Source of the DNA: Desulfosporosinus orientis DSM 765
GTDB lineage: Bacteria; Bacillota; Desulfitobacteriia; Desulfitobacteriales; Desulfitobacteriaceae
NCBI RefSeq assembly: GCF_000235605.1
Contig: NC_016584.1
Span: 4,012,001 to 4,076,000 of the forward strand
Length of the DNA: 64,000 nt
Direction: 5' to 3'
Shown: positions 21,731 through 30,871 of the stretch, in pieces
Layout of the letters: each line of letters starts with the position of its first letter
Numbering within the stretch: position 1 is the first letter of the stretch
Notes under the pieces: generated by a model
What the model saw: the letters and a program-made list of their open reading frames with translations, nothing else
Database searches by the model: none
What the model was told of the DNA's origin: nothing
Translations under genes and position numbers: made by a program

Positions 21731-22963
21731 CTAAACCAACTGGGTTTTGAGACTGTCTTTGGTTGTGCCGCAATTCAATCGTTTGACATGCCGCCCTTTA
21801 TCTAAAACCAGGACAGAAGGTACCTGTTGGATTCCGTACTTTTGGGCGAGATTTTTCTTAGTGGTCAAATCCACCTTGACAATCCGGTAGCACTCCGACA
21901 GCTCTTGGTTGACTTCCTCCAATAAAGTGCAGAATTCTAAGCTCCCCTGATCCAAAACATTAAAGAAAGCCAGAAGCACCGGTTTCTCACTGGCCAAAAC
22001 ATTGGCCTGGAAAGCATTCATTTCTTCAATGTAGCGCTCAGCAGCAACAGCCGCAGTTGCGCCATCCCCGGCGGCCGAGACGACTTGCCGCAAATATTTC
22101 ACCCGGTTGTCGCCAACGGCATAGACTCCTTCCAGGTTTGTTTCCAGCAGTTCATTGACAGGAATATAGCCTCTCTGGTCCATGACAATACCGCTATCTT
22201 TGAGGAAATGAGTGGCAGGCACCATGCCCACAAAGAAGAAGACACCCTGACAGGCAAGCTCCTCTGAGCTTCCGGTTTTCAGATTTTTTATTTTTACTCC
22301 TTCAACATTGTCGGCGCCCAGAACTTCTTCAACGGTTGAATTCCAGATAAATTCCATTTTATCATTTTGGAAGGCTCGCTCCGCACTGACTTTGTTGCAG
22401 TCAAGAATTCCCTCGTCATGGAGTACAATCACCGTGACTTTGCGGGCGAATTTGGTGATATACATGCCTTCTTCAATGGCCTGATCCCCGCTGCCCACCA
22501 CAACCACGTCTTCTCCCTCAAAGAACTCCGCGTCACAGGTAGCACAGTAAGCCACCCCACTGCCCTGGAGCCGTTTCTCGCCGGGAATATTCAAAAGCCT
22601 GGGTTCGCTGCCGCAGGCGATAATCACCGCCTTGGCCGAGAATTCCTTGCCTTTTTTAGTCACGATCCTTTTATCTTCCCTGGATAGATCCGTTTTTACC
22701 ACTTCATCCCGCAAAAATTCCACACCAAAGTCTTCCGCGTGCTTTTTGAAATCTTTCATGAGATCTTCGCCGCTGATGTTTCTGTAGCCGGGGTAATTGA
22801 CAATTTCCCGGGTGGTATTCACCATCCCGCCAACGGTCCCTTTGTTGATGACCAGGGTCTTCAGCTTTGACCTGCCCCCATAGATAGCGGAAGTCAGTCC
22901 TGCCGGACCGCCGCCTATAATGATCAGATCATAGGCCTTGGTTATATCTCCCATTTTCCTCAT
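21731..22963 (-). CDS. Thioredoxin reductase fused to a C-terminal thioredoxin-like domain
   Basis: 410 residues. Residues 1-310 are a complete thioredoxin reductase: FAD motif IIIGGGPAGLTSA, redox-active CATC in VAYCATCDAEFF, NADPH loop GSGDQAIEEG, and GVYAVGDNRVKYLRQVVSAAGDG. Residues about 320-410 have the thioredoxin fold pattern, ending with the cis-Pro motif QQVPSVLVLDKG. The usual WCGPC is replaced by QGSLEFC, leaving one Cys, so this domain cannot do ordinary dithiol exchange. It starts 29 nt after the thioredoxin gene and should work with it. Two close ATG codons (22963, 22954) are possible. Confidence 0.88.
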   Translation of the reverse strand: MRKMGDITKAYDLIIIGGGPAGLTSAIYGGRSKLKTLVINKGTVGGMVNTTREIVNYPGYRNISGEDLMKDFKKHAEDFGVEFLRDEVVKTDLSREDKRIVTKKGKEFSAKAVIIACGSEPRLLNIPGEKRLQGSGVAYCATCDAEFFEGEDVVVVGSGDQAIEEGMYITKFARKVTVIVLHDEGILDCNKVSAERAFQNDKMEFIWNSTVEEVLGADNVEGVKIKNLKTGSSEELACQGVFFFVGMVPATHFLKDSGIVMDQRGYIPVNELLETNLEGVYAVGDNRVKYLRQVVSAAGDGATAAVAAERYIEEMNAFQANVLASEKPVLLAFFNVLDQGSLEFCTLLEEVNQELSECYRIVKVDLTTKKNLAQKYGIQQVPSVLVLDKGRHVKRLNCGTTKDSLKTQLV

Positions 22964-22991
22964 AACTCCTTTTTACTAAATCCGTTTCCGG

Positions 22992-23318
22992 TTACGCTTC
23001 CAGAACATCGGCAATCTTATCCGTGATTTTTTCCTCGTCTGCCGCTCCTGCCAGTTTTCCTTGATATTCACCCTCTTTAAAGAAAAGAATTTGAGGAACC
23101 CCTTTAAGGGAGAAGCTCTGAAACAGGGCCTTGTCGTCCTCTACATCAACATAATAGAAACCAAACTTACCCTTATATTTGGGCTGCATATCTTCTAAAA
23201 CAGGCACGACCTCCTGACAGACATGACAGGTCTTTCGGGAGAAGATCACCAGGCAGGGGTCTCCTTGGTCATAGATGATTTTTTCGAATTGGCCGGCATT
23301 TAACTTTTCCAGTGACAT
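22992..23318 (-). CDS. Thioredoxin family protein, CHVC active site
   Basis: 108-residue thioredoxin-fold protein with active site RKTCHVCQEVVP and cis-Pro motif KGVPQILFFKEG. CHVC is not the canonical CGPC, which usually means a different redox potential or partner. The ATG at 23318 has AGGAG 8 nt upstream; a GTG at 23327 overlaps that ribosome site and is rejected. The gene lies between the ASST gene and the reductase fusion, so the three probably form one unit. Cytoplasmic; no signal peptide. Confidence 0.9.
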   Translation of the reverse strand: MSLEKLNAGQFEKIIYDQGDPCLVIFSRKTCHVCQEVVPVLEDMQPKYKGKFGFYYVDVEDDKALFQSFSLKGVPQILFFKEGEYQGKLAGAADEEKITDKIADVLEA

Positions 23319-23403
23319 AATTTTCACTCCTAAACTAATAGTATTCAGGGAACCGGAATGGAACAGTCAAAACTCCTCTCCGGCAATGAGCCTGAAGAGA
23401 TCA

Positions 23404-24891
23404 TTAAAATTTTGTAAAGCTATCGTCATCATCCTCATCGTCATCTTTCAAGGATAAATCCTGATCACCTGCGGCAACACAGGCCTGCTGAACGGCCGGA
23501 TACCCTGTTGTTCCTTCAATATCCACCAGGTTTTGAACCTGGCAATCCGCCGCGCCGGGAACACGGAATTTGCGAATGTCCAGCATAGGTACGGGGGTTT
23601 CCTGAGGCTCAGGCAGCTGGGGGACATAACTATAAGGATAGCGATAGCCCCGATAGTAAATGGTGGAGGGATTTTCCGAGAAAGGAGAGATGAATTCCCA
23701 GACCACTTCTTTCATGCGGGTCACTTCAAAGAAGCGTCCCCCTACCCCTTCGGTAATGAAGGTATTGCCATTGGGAAGCCGCTGGGCAGCACTGGTTAAG
23801 GGACTGTAGAAACGATAATCGGAAATTCCGAGCTGACCGTAGCCCATGAGTTCGCTGCCTAGGATCTGCCAGACAACTTTCATGGTCACAGGATTAAGTT
23901 CCAGTACCCGGGACCGGTCAGCAATATTGACTTTTGTCCCGTCTTTAGAGGTATTAGTGGGGGAGCCGTAACCGGACCAGCCACCGTTATCAAAAATAAG
24001 GATGTTTCCTGCCCCGGGGAGTCCTTGGGGAATCATATGGACATGGTGCTGACCAATGATTTGGCCGATTTTGGCCAGTCTTTTATCCCCAGAATAATCG
24101 GGACCCATTTTCCACACGACTTTGCCGGTTTCCTTGGAGATGATAGCAATGATATTAGCTTCCCGGGCATCCCAAATAATGTTGTCCGGATGGAAGCGCT
24201 CATCCCCTTTGTCGTACCATTTATTAGGTCCCAACACGCTCATGGAGTTGATGTGCATCCAGTCGCCCATTCCGCCGCCGGCTTCATGCATGTTGGGATT
24301 CTTATAGATTGCAAGTTTTGCTGCTTCACTAAATCCAAACTCTTTAAAGTGATCTGCAGCATGCCATTCCCAAACAATATTGCCTTCCCAGTCCACTTCA
24401 ATAAAGACATCATCAAGGAGGTTTTTATCAGAGATCTTGCGATTTTCGATATTCTCGTGACAAAGGATTAAGGTATTTCCTCGATCTGTTTGACATTCCA
24501 TACCCGGCACATAATAGCCGACAGGATTCCCTGCCCGCTGATAATCATGGTGCTGGCGAGCCATCCATTGGGGCTCCTGTCCTTCATCTTCAGTCCATTC
24601 TTTTTTGTCAAATTTCCAGACTACCTTGCCCTCCCAATCAACCTGAACCAGATCCGTCTGATCCTGGTAGCCAAATTTGGGGTCTCGGATACCTCGGCTG
24701 CCCATGACATAACCACCGGGGAGCAGCTTATTCGGAAAACCATGGAGGTCTTTCCAGACCCGAACAACATTGCCGTTCATATCAATGAGGACACAGCCCA
24801 GTTTTTTAACCGCCATGATGGTATAGCCGTTAAAGCATTTTTCAGGATTGTAAATGGTAACTCCGGTGGGATGAACAAATGGCTGACCCAT
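23404..24891 (-). CDS. Arylsulfotransferase (ASST) family protein with acidic tail
   Basis: 495-residue beta-propeller protein of the arylsulfotransferase family. Repeated blade motifs (VQVDWEGKVVWKFDKKEW, EVDWEGNIVWEWHAADHF, AIISKETGKVVWKMGPDY, MKVVWQILGSE) show the fold. His-rich conserved sites are RQHHDY, MGDWMHINSMS and GQHHVHMIPQGLPGAGN. Family enzymes move sulfate between phenols through a sulfohistidine. No signal peptide is seen, unlike the periplasmic E. coli enzyme. The C-terminus is very acidic (KDDDEDDDD). It has its own promoter with a Crp/Fnr-like palindrome, and thioredoxin genes follow it. Confidence 0.82.
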   Translation of the reverse strand: MGQPFVHPTGVTIYNPEKCFNGYTIMAVKKLGCVLIDMNGNVVRVWKDLHGFPNKLLPGGYVMGSRGIRDPKFGYQDQTDLVQVDWEGKVVWKFDKKEWTEDEGQEPQWMARQHHDYQRAGNPVGYYVPGMECQTDRGNTLILCHENIENRKISDKNLLDDVFIEVDWEGNIVWEWHAADHFKEFGFSEAAKLAIYKNPNMHEAGGGMGDWMHINSMSVLGPNKWYDKGDERFHPDNIIWDAREANIIAIISKETGKVVWKMGPDYSGDKRLAKIGQIIGQHHVHMIPQGLPGAGNILIFDNGGWSGYGSPTNTSKDGTKVNIADRSRVLELNPVTMKVVWQILGSELMGYGQLGISDYRFYSPLTSAAQRLPNGNTFITEGVGGRFFEVTRMKEVVWEFISPFSENPSTIYYRGYRYPYSYVPQLPEPQETPVPMLDIRKFRVPGAADCQVQNLVDIEGTTGYPAVQQACVAAGDQDLSLKDDDEDDDDSFTKF

Positions 24892-24958
24892 AAAACAACA
24901 CTCCTTTATTAATTATCAAATGAATTATCCTGTCAAAATCAAGTTTCATTCTGGTTTC

Positions 24959-25001
24959 ATTATAGAGAATTATGTCAGTGAAAAGGGATAACACATGTTA
25001 T
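24959..25001 (-). promoter_or_regulatory. Promoter and Crp/Fnr-like palindrome of the ASST-thioredoxin unit
   Basis: A -10 box TATAAT (minus strand, 24964-24959) has the palindrome ATAACA-CA-TGTTAT (24988-25001) centred 33 bp upstream, about -42 from the expected start. This is the class II activator position. The same palindrome at the same distance precedes the SLC13-ASST unit. Confidence 0.65.
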
Positions 25002-25069
25002 TGTTTCAAAAATCATAGCTATAAAAATCTTTAATACTTTAAGTTTCTGGTTAAGCTTGGAAGTCAATT

Positions 25070-25132
25070 CGAAAAGAAAAACTCCCCTATCAGCAACAGA
25101 TTTCATGGTTCTGTCTGCCTTCAAGGGAGCCT
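25070..25132 (-). terminator. Terminator after the second ASST gene
   Basis: Minus strand CTCCC and GGCAGACAGA pair with TCTGTTGC and GGGAG in an imperfect stem, followed by TTTTTCTTTTC. Confidence 0.7.
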
Positions 25133-25149
25133 TCCTTAATCCATTGCGC

Positions 25150-27030
25150 TTATAAGGTCAGGGAGAGTCCTGTATCGTATCTTTTATTATCAATATTTAA
25201 ATAGATATCAACGTCACCCGCTAAGCCTTCCCTGCTGATGTAAAACTGGAAGTCATTGTCTTTTTGCTCTTCAAAAGAAACACAAGCCGCCGTCACATCA
25301 TGGACTACAGTAGGTATGGAGTAGAATTTAGCCTCCTTGGCCCCCTTTAATTCCAGGAACACTTCCGAGCCTTCCTGGAAGGTCCCCCGCAAGGCCAGGC
25401 GGTCTTCCTCCAGGATAATTGATAGATTATGCTTAGCGGGAACTCCCCCCTCAACATCTTTAAATTTGACCTTTCCAAACTCAGGCGTTATGCCAAAGCC
25501 GCCAAAAAGCTGGCCTTTACCTAAGCTAAAGTTGGTCTTTTCGTCATAGAGGGCAAGCCGTCTGGCCCGGTAATAATTGCCGCCCTGTACTTTTAATTCG
25601 TATCTTACTTCATCGTTTTGGACTTCGACGGTGATGGATTCCAAACTGAGATGAATGTGCTCATCTTTGTATTTATTGAGGAGCATAGCCCCTAAACCGT
25701 CCGTATGCTTACCCCGGTAGGTTGCAATCCCGCCTGAGTGAATCATATAGTGTCCTTCATCATAATAATCTACATTACAGATATAGGGTGAATAGAATTC
25801 TACGCCTCTTTCTTTGCCGTATTGCCATACTTGTTCAATTTCCATTTTAGCGGTGTCGATTTTGTAGATAACTCCCCTGGAGTAGTTTTCTTCGGGGGGA
25901 ATGCGGGTTGCTTCATTTTTCGAGCGATAAGTTCCATTGTCAAAGACGAAGACATTGCCATTGGGTAAAATCCGGGCGGCATGCTGTTCATATTGCCAGT
26001 CGAAATCTCCTTTGGTCACATTTTTGAAGAAATATGGCTGCCATTCTTCGCCCCAGCCTTCGGGATCGCCGATAATCCAGTTTAATTTCCCGGTATCGTA
26101 ATTGAAGTTAATAATCGCATCCTTGTGGCGTCCTGACATGGTAATGGAATTGGTGGGTTTGTCATACCAAACGGAGTTGTTGTGGAACCAATCGTGGTGA
26201 TTCCAATCCCCAGCATTTCCTTTTTCCCTGGGCAAAATCTTGAGCAGATCCCATGATTTAAGGATTTTTCCCGTTTCTTTATCCACTTCCACTACATAGT
26301 CTTCCACGGATTCGTCAAAGTTGTTATCCGAAGCGACGAGTAAATTCCCGCTTTCCAACTCGATGCCGTCATGGTGATACCCCCCCGGCAAGCGGTATTC
26401 TTTATAGATTTTTCCGCAAAAGTCCATTTCCATAAAGCCTACGGTGTAGTAGGGCTTTTGGATGGTCCGGTAGGAAGTGTAGAGAAGTCTGCCATTACTG
26501 AGCTTTTTAATATCCCAGCTTTGCTTATTGGTGATAACCCACCGCAAGTCTCCTGCATAATCAAAACCGACGGTTCTGGCGGACTCGATTAAGGGAGTTG
26601 TCGTGGATATAAGCATCAGGTCTTTGCCGAAATACTCCGGTGTGGTATGGCAATACAGCGCTTTATTGACATCAAGTTCTTCAACCTCGATATTAACCTC
26701 AGAGCTTTTGCCATTACCCAGGGTTATGACCACTGTGTTCTCATAATTGTCATATAAGCCATAGATGGGCAGGACATGTTCTTTTGCCTCAGCAAAGATA
26801 TGGCTCAGATCCCCTGGCTCTGCTTTGCCTTTAACTGTGATTTGAGCTGTGGTTTCTTCCTCGGTCTTAAAACAAAGAACGGCCGACAGCGGATTAATCA
26901 AATAAGGATTTTTCACAATCAATGGATTGGCTAAGGTATAATTCCCTGATCTGAACTCAGCCAGAAACTTTTCTTCGGACTCAGCCTGCAAAGTGATTAG
27001 ATGTTTTTCTGTCTCTAAAATCTTCCTCAA
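25150..27030 (-). CDS. Aryl-sulfate sulfotransferase, AssT-like
   Basis: 626 residues: an N-terminal beta-sandwich (about 1-120) typical of AssT, a six-blade propeller, and an extra C-terminal beta domain. Residues matching the AssT active site are visible: His in GGYHHDGIEL (219-220), His283 in HDWFHNNS, Arg301 in SGRHKDAI, and His350 in YEQHAARILPNGN, the expected sulfated histidine. No signal peptide is seen although the classic enzyme is periplasmic. The start is taken as TTG 27030, with GGAG 7 nt upstream; GTG 27039 overlaps that site. It lies 41 nt after the SLC13 gene, so import and sulfate transfer are probably coupled. Confidence 0.88.
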   Translation of the reverse strand: MRKILETEKHLITLQAESEEKFLAEFRSGNYTLANPLIVKNPYLINPLSAVLCFKTEEETTAQITVKGKAEPGDLSHIFAEAKEHVLPIYGLYDNYENTVVITLGNGKSSEVNIEVEELDVNKALYCHTTPEYFGKDLMLISTTTPLIESARTVGFDYAGDLRWVITNKQSWDIKKLSNGRLLYTSYRTIQKPYYTVGFMEMDFCGKIYKEYRLPGGYHHDGIELESGNLLVASDNNFDESVEDYVVEVDKETGKILKSWDLLKILPREKGNAGDWNHHDWFHNNSVWYDKPTNSITMSGRHKDAIINFNYDTGKLNWIIGDPEGWGEEWQPYFFKNVTKGDFDWQYEQHAARILPNGNVFVFDNGTYRSKNEATRIPPEENYSRGVIYKIDTAKMEIEQVWQYGKERGVEFYSPYICNVDYYDEGHYMIHSGGIATYRGKHTDGLGAMLLNKYKDEHIHLSLESITVEVQNDEVRYELKVQGGNYYRARRLALYDEKTNFSLGKGQLFGGFGITPEFGKVKFKDVEGGVPAKHNLSIILEEDRLALRGTFQEGSEVFLELKGAKEAKFYSIPTVVHDVTAACVSFEEQKDNDFQFYISREGLAGDVDIYLNIDNKRYDTGLSLTL

Positions 27031-27071
27031 TTTTAACACTCCTATCTGTAATAGTTATCTCATCCCCAGGT

Positions 27072-28553
27072 TCAGCTAAATAATATTTGGGCCAAGGGGA
27101 AACCTACCAGGACATATAGAATCAGTCCAATAATCAGAAGAGGTACCCCCATCTTCAGGATGTCCTTAACATCAATGAGGTCTCGCCGGGCATGCATCAT
27201 ACCGCAGTAAGGGGATGCCGCCGGTGTGATGAGAGCAAAGAAAACTATCATGGTAATGCACATATAGAGACCAACCAGCCCAATGCTTGGATACTGTTTG
27301 GCAAAGGCCATAATAACAGGGATTAAGATAATGGCCATTCCGGCATTATTGGCAAAATTCGTGGTAATAATCGAGAATATTAATAGTAAACCTACAAAAA
27401 CCAAGATCGGCTTATCACCTAAGAGGGGCTGCAGGACTTGAATCAGCCAGGCTTTAATCCCTGTTACATCGTTGGATACGGCGTTAGCACCATACAAAGC
27501 AGCAACAACCAGGAAATAAACGTCCCAGGAAAAGCTCTTGGCAGCGACCGCCTTAAAGGGCAAAACGGGTTTCCCGTCAACATGCAGAACCATCAAAACC
27601 ACGACACAGAACATAGTCACACCTAAAGTCCCTATATTTTTAAGCAGAGCAACAATCACCCATGTCTTGGGTAAAAAGCTGGGGGCCAAAAGCAAAATAA
27701 TGAAGGCAAACAAGGATAAGAGCAAAATCTTCTGCTGCAGGTTCATAGGCGGCAAGGGGCTTTTTTGAAATTGCTCCACACTGATATTTTTCAGCTTCGA
27801 CATATCCGGTTTATAGACAAATTTCAGGAGCAGCATGAAAATTATGATCATGGTCAGAGAGAGGATAATGTTAAAGAGGACAAAGGAGAGGGTATTCACC
27901 GTTAGCCCCGATGCCTTCTGAAAGGTCCCGACAATGGCCAGAGCCGCTCCCTTAAAGGGGAACATGGGCTGGGCCAGGGTGGCTGCGAAATAAACCCCAA
28001 AGACAGTAATGGGAAAGACTTTTTCCTTCCGGTCGATACCCAGTTCATTCATAAATTCCACGGTAATGGGCCATAAGATCAAGAGGCTGGCAATGGGCTC
28101 CGTCAGGCCACTGAGGAAATAGGAAGCCAGAAAAAAGACGAATAAGAACACATAGGGCTTGCCATTAATAATTTTGCGAGTCAAAAACCAGCGGGCCAAA
28201 TACTCGGTACAGCCCGCGTATTCCACCCCGGCAAAAAAAACCAAGGCCAGCATGATAACCACTGAAATATCAGAACCGAAGGCTTCCAGGGCCACACTTT
28301 TCAAAGGGGCAAAGCCACTGACCCCTATAAGTAATAACCCCAGGATACTTGGCCAAATACCGTTAACCGTTGACCACAAATAGACCATGCCGATAAAAAT
28401 AGCAAAAATGTGCATCCCCACCGGAGTAATAGGTTCTATAGGATTGAGTAAAGGAAAACCGAGCATAAAGCCAATGCCAATGGCACTATGAATGTACATA
28501 CTGCGATTTGATTTCAAGTTCTTTTTTTCACAAACCACTTTAGTACCTAACAC
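27072..28553 (-). CDS. SLC13/DASS family sodium:anion symporter
   Basis: 493 residues, about 11-12 membrane helices, with the DASS features: SGLTEPIASLLILWPITVEF near helix 4, an internal repeat, and FANNAGMAIILIPVIMAFA and TPAASPYCGMMHARRD near the C-terminus. Family members import di/tricarboxylates, sulfate or organic sulfonates with sodium. The GTG start has GAGGGTG upstream. Placed first in a unit with AssT and downstream of a Crp/Fnr gene, it may carry aryl sulfate or the sulfate acceptor/product (inference). A sulfate or dicarboxylate transporter remains equally possible from sequence alone. Confidence 0.85.
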   Translation of the reverse strand: MLGTKVVCEKKNLKSNRSMYIHSAIGIGFMLGFPLLNPIEPITPVGMHIFAIFIGMVYLWSTVNGIWPSILGLLLIGVSGFAPLKSVALEAFGSDISVVIMLALVFFAGVEYAGCTEYLARWFLTRKIINGKPYVFLFVFFLASYFLSGLTEPIASLLILWPITVEFMNELGIDRKEKVFPITVFGVYFAATLAQPMFPFKGAALAIVGTFQKASGLTVNTLSFVLFNIILSLTMIIIFMLLLKFVYKPDMSKLKNISVEQFQKSPLPPMNLQQKILLLSLFAFIILLLAPSFLPKTWVIVALLKNIGTLGVTMFCVVVLMVLHVDGKPVLPFKAVAAKSFSWDVYFLVVAALYGANAVSNDVTGIKAWLIQVLQPLLGDKPILVFVGLLLIFSIITTNFANNAGMAIILIPVIMAFAKQYPSIGLVGLYMCITMIVFFALITPAASPYCGMMHARRDLIDVKDILKMGVPLLIIGLILYVLVGFPLAQILFS

Positions 28554-28767
28554 CTTTCACACCCTCTTTTTATGTTATTTACTTATAAAACCGATAACTA
28601 TTAACTACTACAGCATTATTTACTCTCTTTACTCCTTTCAGTCACTGGTTTGGGGAAAAGCAATTTGAGCTTATAATTTCTTTCACTAATTAATTCCTGA
28701 TCTGCTGCCCAGTAACCAGACACCTCCTCTAATGCAAATTCCCCAACAGATTTATGTCTTTAGCGTC

Positions 28768-28811
28768 ATTGTAACAGCTGCAAAATTTTAAAGACTATAG
28801 CATATGTTATC
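28768..28811 (-). promoter_or_regulatory. Promoter and Crp/Fnr-like palindrome of the SLC13-ASST unit
   Basis: A -10 box TACAAT (minus strand, 28773-28768) has ATAACA-TA-TGCTAT (28797-28810) centred 33 bp upstream. On the strand read, GATAACATATGCTAT matches GATAACACATGTTAT at 24987-25001 in 13 of 15 positions. The long leader down to 28554 shows no other element. Confidence 0.62.
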
Positions 28812-28844
28812 ATTATACGATATCTCACAATCAAAATTTTCTAT

Positions 28845-28880
28845 GAACAAAAGGGCACGGGAGGTAAATAATCCCGTGCC
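28845..28880 (-). terminator. Terminator after the Crp/Fnr gene
   Basis: Minus strand GGCACGGGA-N9-TCCCGTGCC followed by CTTTTG. Confidence 0.85.
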
Positions 28881-28922
28881 TGCAGACCCTTTAGAATTGT
28901 TTTGCAAAATTAAGGATATCAA

Positions 28923-29570
28923 TTAATAATAATCAATGATTTTCTCATCCATAGCATAGCTGGTCAATTTTTTTTCATTCAGGATGAAAATACCATCTTT
29001 TTCTTTCCTGATAATGCCTTCTTCTTTCAAAGCTCTCAGTATTTTGGCTACGGTCACTTTATGGATACCCAAAAACTTGCTTATGGTCGCATTACTATAA
29101 CCTTTACTGACCAGTAATACCCCTTGTTTATCCTGAGCATTGCTCAGCAAAAATTTACATAAGCGGTTACCTACCTTACCTTCGTTCCTGGCCTGCAAAG
29201 AATCAACCAACTCCCGGATATTATCCGTTGCCATATGTAATAATTGACTTAAGATATTCGCATCATCCTGCACATACTCAAAAAATGCCTCTTTAGGAAT
29301 TTTATAGCAGCGGCACTTGCTCTTGGCAATAAAGTGGTATTCGCTGACTCCATTGCTGAATAAGGTCAAAACCCCCAGCATCGAGTGGATGGAATTATTG
29401 GATTCTTTAATGCCATAAATAATTTCGTCCCCTTTTTCAGTTATTAAAGTCCGGTAACAAGTACCGCTGACCAAATAATATAAAAAATCCATCATATCTC
29501 CTTGCCGTATGATATATGAACCTTTTTCAAATTCACACTTTACGACGCCATCCATTTTTAAAAGCTCCAC
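28923..29570 (-). CDS. Crp/Fnr family transcriptional regulator
   Basis: 215 residues: an N-terminal cyclic-nucleotide-type sensor barrel (CEFEKGSYIIRQGDMMDFLYYLVSG) and a C-terminal winged helix with recognition helix SNATISKFLGIHKVTVAKIL. It lacks the Fnr iron-sulfur Cys cluster. Cys residues sit at CEFEKG, SGTCYR and CRCYK. The architecture resembles CprK, which senses halogenated phenols in Desulfitobacterium, but the ligand here is unknown. The GTG start has GGAG 7 nt upstream. It lies upstream of the SLC13-AssT unit; the shared palindromes at 24988 and 28797 are its probable targets. Confidence 0.87.
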   Translation of the reverse strand: MELLKMDGVVKCEFEKGSYIIRQGDMMDFLYYLVSGTCYRTLITEKGDEIIYGIKESNNSIHSMLGVLTLFSNGVSEYHFIAKSKCRCYKIPKEAFFEYVQDDANILSQLLHMATDNIRELVDSLQARNEGKVGNRLCKFLLSNAQDKQGVLLVSKGYSNATISKFLGIHKVTVAKILRALKEEGIIRKEKDGIFILNEKKLTSYAMDEKIIDYY

Positions 29571-29786
29571 TCTGACGCTCCTCCACAGAAAGCTCTATTA
29601 ATAAGTTTCCAACTTTTTAGCTCTCGCCATATTATAATTATATCATAGAATGTCTCAAATCTATTTTAATATCCCAAATTCAAGGCCTCTGCTTTTCATG
29701 CCGCTGTCGCAACACCATCAGATGATGAAAAATGCCAGAATGTTGCTTCTTTTTGGAACACCTGTTTAGCAGGTGGTTTTCGTTCA

Positions 29787-29822
29787 GACAAAAAGAGCTG
29801 CAGCTTTAAAATGCTGCAGCTC
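29787..29822 (-). terminator. Terminator after ppaC
   Basis: Minus strand GAGCTGCAGC-N8-GCTGCAGCTC followed by TTTTTGTC. A second small hairpin, CACCTG-TTTAG-CAGGTG, lies at 29759-29775. Otherwise 29571-29786 shows nothing. Confidence 0.88.
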
Positions 29823-29854
29823 TCTTAATTTTTCTATATAAGGCTAGATCTATA

Positions 29855-30787
29855 TTAACCTTGGAAATATGTGGTCATTTGTGGTACGACTTGTTTCTTA
29901 CGGGAAAGAACGCCCGGCAGGGGAACGCTTCCGTTAACAAGCTCTTTACCGAAGGCTTTAGCCACTTCTTCAGGATTGTCACCTTTTACAATGAGTTCTG
30001 TATAGTCTTCCAGAATATCTGTAATCATCAGGCAGAGATATTGCATTCCTTGAGCTGCACGATGTGCTTCAATAGCCGCGGTTAAGTTAGCACGAACATC
30101 TTCGAAACCTTCCATACCCATTAAGCTGACTTGGCCCACACCAATTTTGTGAGGTCCCATGGTGAAAGCTTTGAGGTCTTCTTCAATCATGCTTTGGGGA
30201 GTACGCTCAGCAATATTGGAAGAAGCTTTAAACATGTCAATACCAAAGGTCTTGGGATCAACGCCGGCAATAGCTGCCAGTTCTGCAGCGATTACCTTAT
30301 CTTCCTCAGTGCAAGTTGGGGATTTGAAGATTACGGTGTCGGAAAGGATAGCTGCCAGGAGAATTCCGGCAATAGGTTTTTCAGGGACTAAGCCTTGCTC
30401 TTTGAAGGCTTTGGCAACGATGGAACATGTGGATCCAACGGGCTCGATGCGGATATGGATGGGGTCTGCAGTTTGCAGTCCGCCGATTTTGTGATGGTCA
30501 ATAACCTCGATGAGTTTAGCTTGGTCAGCGCCGGCAACAGCTTGACCCCACTCATTGTGGTCAACAAGCACTAATTTTTGGCCTGCTTCAACAGATTCTA
30601 ATACTTGAGGAGCAGCAACACCATAGAAGTTGAGAACATACTCAGTCTCTTTATTGATTTTTCCAGCTGAGCAAGGAACAACATCGGCAGTCCCTGTGAG
30701 TTCTTTTAAACGAGCTAAAGCAATTGCAGAGCAAACTGAATCAGTATCCGGGCTTTTGTGTCCAACAATAAAAATTTTATCTGACAT
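29855..30787 (-). CDS. ppaC: Manganese-dependent inorganic pyrophosphatase (family II)
   Basis: 310-residue DHH/DHHA2 enzyme hydrolysing pyrophosphate in the cytoplasm. Metal ligands are visible in VGHKSPDTDSVCSAI, VLVDHNEWGQA and EVIDHHKIGG; the C-terminal DHHA2 domain ends with the substrate-binding SRKKQVVP. No CBS/DRTGG regulatory insert, so it is the short unregulated form. It lies 84 nt after pcrA on the same strand. Confidence 0.96.
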   Translation of the reverse strand: MSDKIFIVGHKSPDTDSVCSAIALARLKELTGTADVVPCSAGKINKETEYVLNFYGVAAPQVLESVEAGQKLVLVDHNEWGQAVAGADQAKLIEVIDHHKIGGLQTADPIHIRIEPVGSTCSIVAKAFKEQGLVPEKPIAGILLAAILSDTVIFKSPTCTEEDKVIAAELAAIAGVDPKTFGIDMFKASSNIAERTPQSMIEEDLKAFTMGPHKIGVGQVSLMGMEGFEDVRANLTAAIEAHRAAQGMQYLCLMITDILEDYTELIVKGDNPEEVAKAFGKELVNGSVPLPGVLSRKKQVVPQMTTYFQG

Positions 30788-30871
30788 ATTTACACCTAAA
30801 CCTTTCTTTCCTCAATTTTTTGAACTTCACGGTGGTCTTTAGAAATTAGCCCGCAACTCTTGTTAAAAGCG

